Source: Cercis canadensis
Taxonomy: Eukaryota > Streptophyta > Magnoliopsida > Fabales > Fabaceae
Assembly: GCA_003255065.1 (NCBI GenBank)
Contig: QAOA01002030.1
Coordinates: 229,090-293,089, forward strand
Direction of reading: 5' to 3'
Length of the DNA stretch: 64,000 nucleotides
The notes under the pieces are model-generated. The model was not told the DNA's origin. It worked only from the letters and a program-made list of their open reading frames with translations, and did not search any database. The translations under genes were made by a program, and so were the position numbers. Position 1 is the first letter of the stretch. Each line of letters starts with the position of its first letter. Below, in pieces: positions 62,101-64,000 of this stretch.

Positions 62101-64000
62101 ATGAATAACGATTAGCAGCAAACAGAGACAGAAAAGGAAGAGTTTCTGATGAATGTCATGCGAATTTTAAAACAAAAAAGAAAGGCATGCAGATACATCT
62201 ATGAATTTAGAATGTTCAAAGGCTACAAATTTCCACGCAGCTCCGAAGCGCGTGCAGGTAAGATCCTATCGCTTGGACCGAGGCTCTTTGTCTGTGGTCC
62301 AACATACTGACAAAGCAGTCACTTGTCTTCTTTTGTGACTCTCGTGAATTCTCCACGCGCCCACGCGCGTGAAAATCTGCGAAATGGTCAGAGTCTCAGA
62401 CATTCTATGGCAGTTTGTGTCCCTAAGTTTGTGGTAAGCTGGAAAGAAGGAAAGAAACAGTGTGTAAGAGATCTCTGTTCCTTGACTCTGCTCCTCTGAC
62501 CTGTCACAGACATTCTTTGCCAACGTTAGAAAACTAACCCCTTCCTTCTTTATTTTGTCCCATTTATTGGGTTTACCAATTAACTTCCTCAAACTTTTTA
62601 ATGCTGTGTTTTGTATTAGTTTTTGAGATTAAGTTTTTTCACATGTAATTTGAAGATTACATTAAAAGAAAGTATATGACGAGAATAAAATTTATAATAT
62701 TAAGTTTTTTAGTTTTTATGATTAAAATAAGTTTTATTAAAATTACATGTCATTAAAAATTTTAAATAAATTTATTTGACTCAAATTGTGTCATTTGTAT
62801 AATTAATGTCAAATAGAATGAATGTAAATAGTATGTAATTAACATTAGTTTAACTAAAATAACTCAAGTGAGGTTTCGTTTGTCGAAATGATCATCATAT
62901 AATTGTGTATCGTAAACATAAAAGTTATGTAATTAGTAATAATTTTTGACAAAAGAATTTATGATGATGATGATGATCTCGAAGATTACTATGATCTTTA
63001 GGTTATATGTTCTATAAATTTGGTTGCCCCAATTTTGTCGTCTTTTGATGCTCTTTCTTTGCCTATGCTTGCCATCAAAACCAGGGAATGAGACCGTATA
63101 AGAGTCCCACTCATGGATTAGCAAAAAAACAAAAAAAGAGTCTCACTCATACCCAACAATAAGTACAATCTCATATTATTACAAAATCATTCTCTCTCTT
63201 TCTCTCTCCCCTCTCTTACCTAACCAATGAGTGTTATAGTGAAATCAATTATTCAATATTCAAAGGGACAGACATGCTCTCTCATGCAAAATCATAATAG
63301 TTTTTTAATGATTTGAACAACTAATATACTCTTATGGAGAGTTGGAAGTCACTAAACTCAAGATGGATTTGTTTGCTGAGTTATTCTACTCACCAATATT
63401 TATATAAAATATCAATCTGAGATTTGTATCTCCATTGGGAATATATATTTAATCATATGCATGAATAATATATGACTAGGATTTCTTGAAGTACTACAAA
63501 AATTGCTCACTGAAGCTAGCTAGCTAGCTAGGTTTAGCTGCGCAAGATCAAACATCACAATCATTTTTGACAAAAAGCAACATCTAGGTCTTGGAGATCA
63601 TGCATGAAATTCTCTTCTAGATTTACTCTATTCAAGAAAAAATTAGAAAATTCAAAATTTAGTTACCTTTGGAAATTGCAACAATATGACAAAAACAACC
63701 TTTTGGGGTGGTCAGTCATCAACTAGGGTCTCCATAGATAGATCTGTCTCTCAATGTTCCAATTATTGCCTGAGGTTAATTGACACTGAAGTAATCATTA
63801 AAATAAGCAACACCTGATTGGAACTTCCTTGTTGATTGTTGAAAGAAGAACATAGGTTTACAATTCAAATACTAATTTAATATTTTAATCCTTCACTTTC
63901 ACTCCAAACTCTAGTTCAAGAACGCTTATACATTAGTCAACAAAGCGTTATTTAGCTTGGTTTGCTTTAGGTAACTGGTTCACATTTTGAAACTGATCAT
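59188..64000. other. Gene-free stretch to the end of the window
   Basis: AT-rich DNA without a supportable gene. About 59270-59330 and 59620-59680 are loosely similar. A short perfect hairpin, CTCACGG and CCGTGAG, is at 60871-60893. About 62220-62590 is a local island of higher GC with CACGCGCCCACGCGCG at about 62353. A CT-rich microsatellite is at about 63188-63222, and GCTA repeats at about 63515-63531. The window edge may cut the promoter or an exon of a further gene. Confidence 0.45.

Noticed and set aside
62266-62592. Minus-strand open frame of about 108 codons
   Set aside because: It has no ATG at the start and no recognisable domain. I kept the GC-rich island as a finding rather than a gene.
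1-64000. CRISPR arrays, operons, ribosome-binding sites or a prokaryotic defence system
   Set aside because: The window is plant nuclear DNA with introns and plant transposons. The repeats present are transposon ends, microsatellites or assembly duplicates.

Overview
This window is nuclear DNA from a flowering plant, most likely a eudicot. It is AT-rich, its genes have GT-AG introns and codon-level exon structure, and its proteins belong to land-plant families: a LAC17-type laccase, an ATS3/PLAT protein, a SIAMESE-related CDK inhibitor, an XBAT31-type RING E3 ligase and a U-box/ARM E3 ligase. Intergenic DNA is full of small transposons. The species cannot be fixed from sequence alone. Ten isolated N bases, most of them flanked by near-identical copies of the same sequence, show this is a draft assembly with imperfect contig joins.

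Layout. 1-806 (+): 3' end of a gene with an MBD-like domain. 1.0-6.8 kb: repeat-rich DNA holding a degenerate inverted duplication of a retroelement-like sequence (about 3.42-4.65 kb). 6851-9559 (-): laccase, six exons, with a predicted miR397 site. 11844-12891 (+): secreted PLAT/ATS3-type protein. 13.8-16.9 kb: a hAT-type MITE and a foldback element. 20461-21009 (+): SIAMESE-related cell-cycle inhibitor. 23.4-24.4 kb: a SINE and a Mutator-type MITE, both with exact target-site duplications. 26212-29860 (+): WD40 protein of the WDR44-like group, followed by a tandem duplication of its 3' flank. 31702-35191 (+): unnamed plant protein with a conserved C-terminal domain. 37001-38992 (+): unnamed plant-specific protein. 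39806-42844 (-): XBAT31-type ankyrin/RING E3 ligase. 43.6-48.4 kb: transposon-rich DNA with two related foldback elements and a LINE relic broken by a CACTA transposon end. 48756-54829 (+): U-box/ARM E3 ligase of the PUB12/13/14 group. 54.8-64 kb: no supported gene, one further MITE.

The genes are independent plant transcription units, not an operon or a cluster of one pathway. The laccase acts in the apoplast on monolignols, the SMR protein restrains CDKs, and two E3 ligases lie next to each other by position only. For each complete gene the proposed splice sites keep the reading frame open from start to stop, which is the main support for the models. No CRISPR array, operon or rRNA gene is present, and I see no tRNA gene. 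The best candidate for undescribed biology is the C-terminal domain of the gene at 31702-35191. The densest structural story is the nested transposon history at 46-48 kb.
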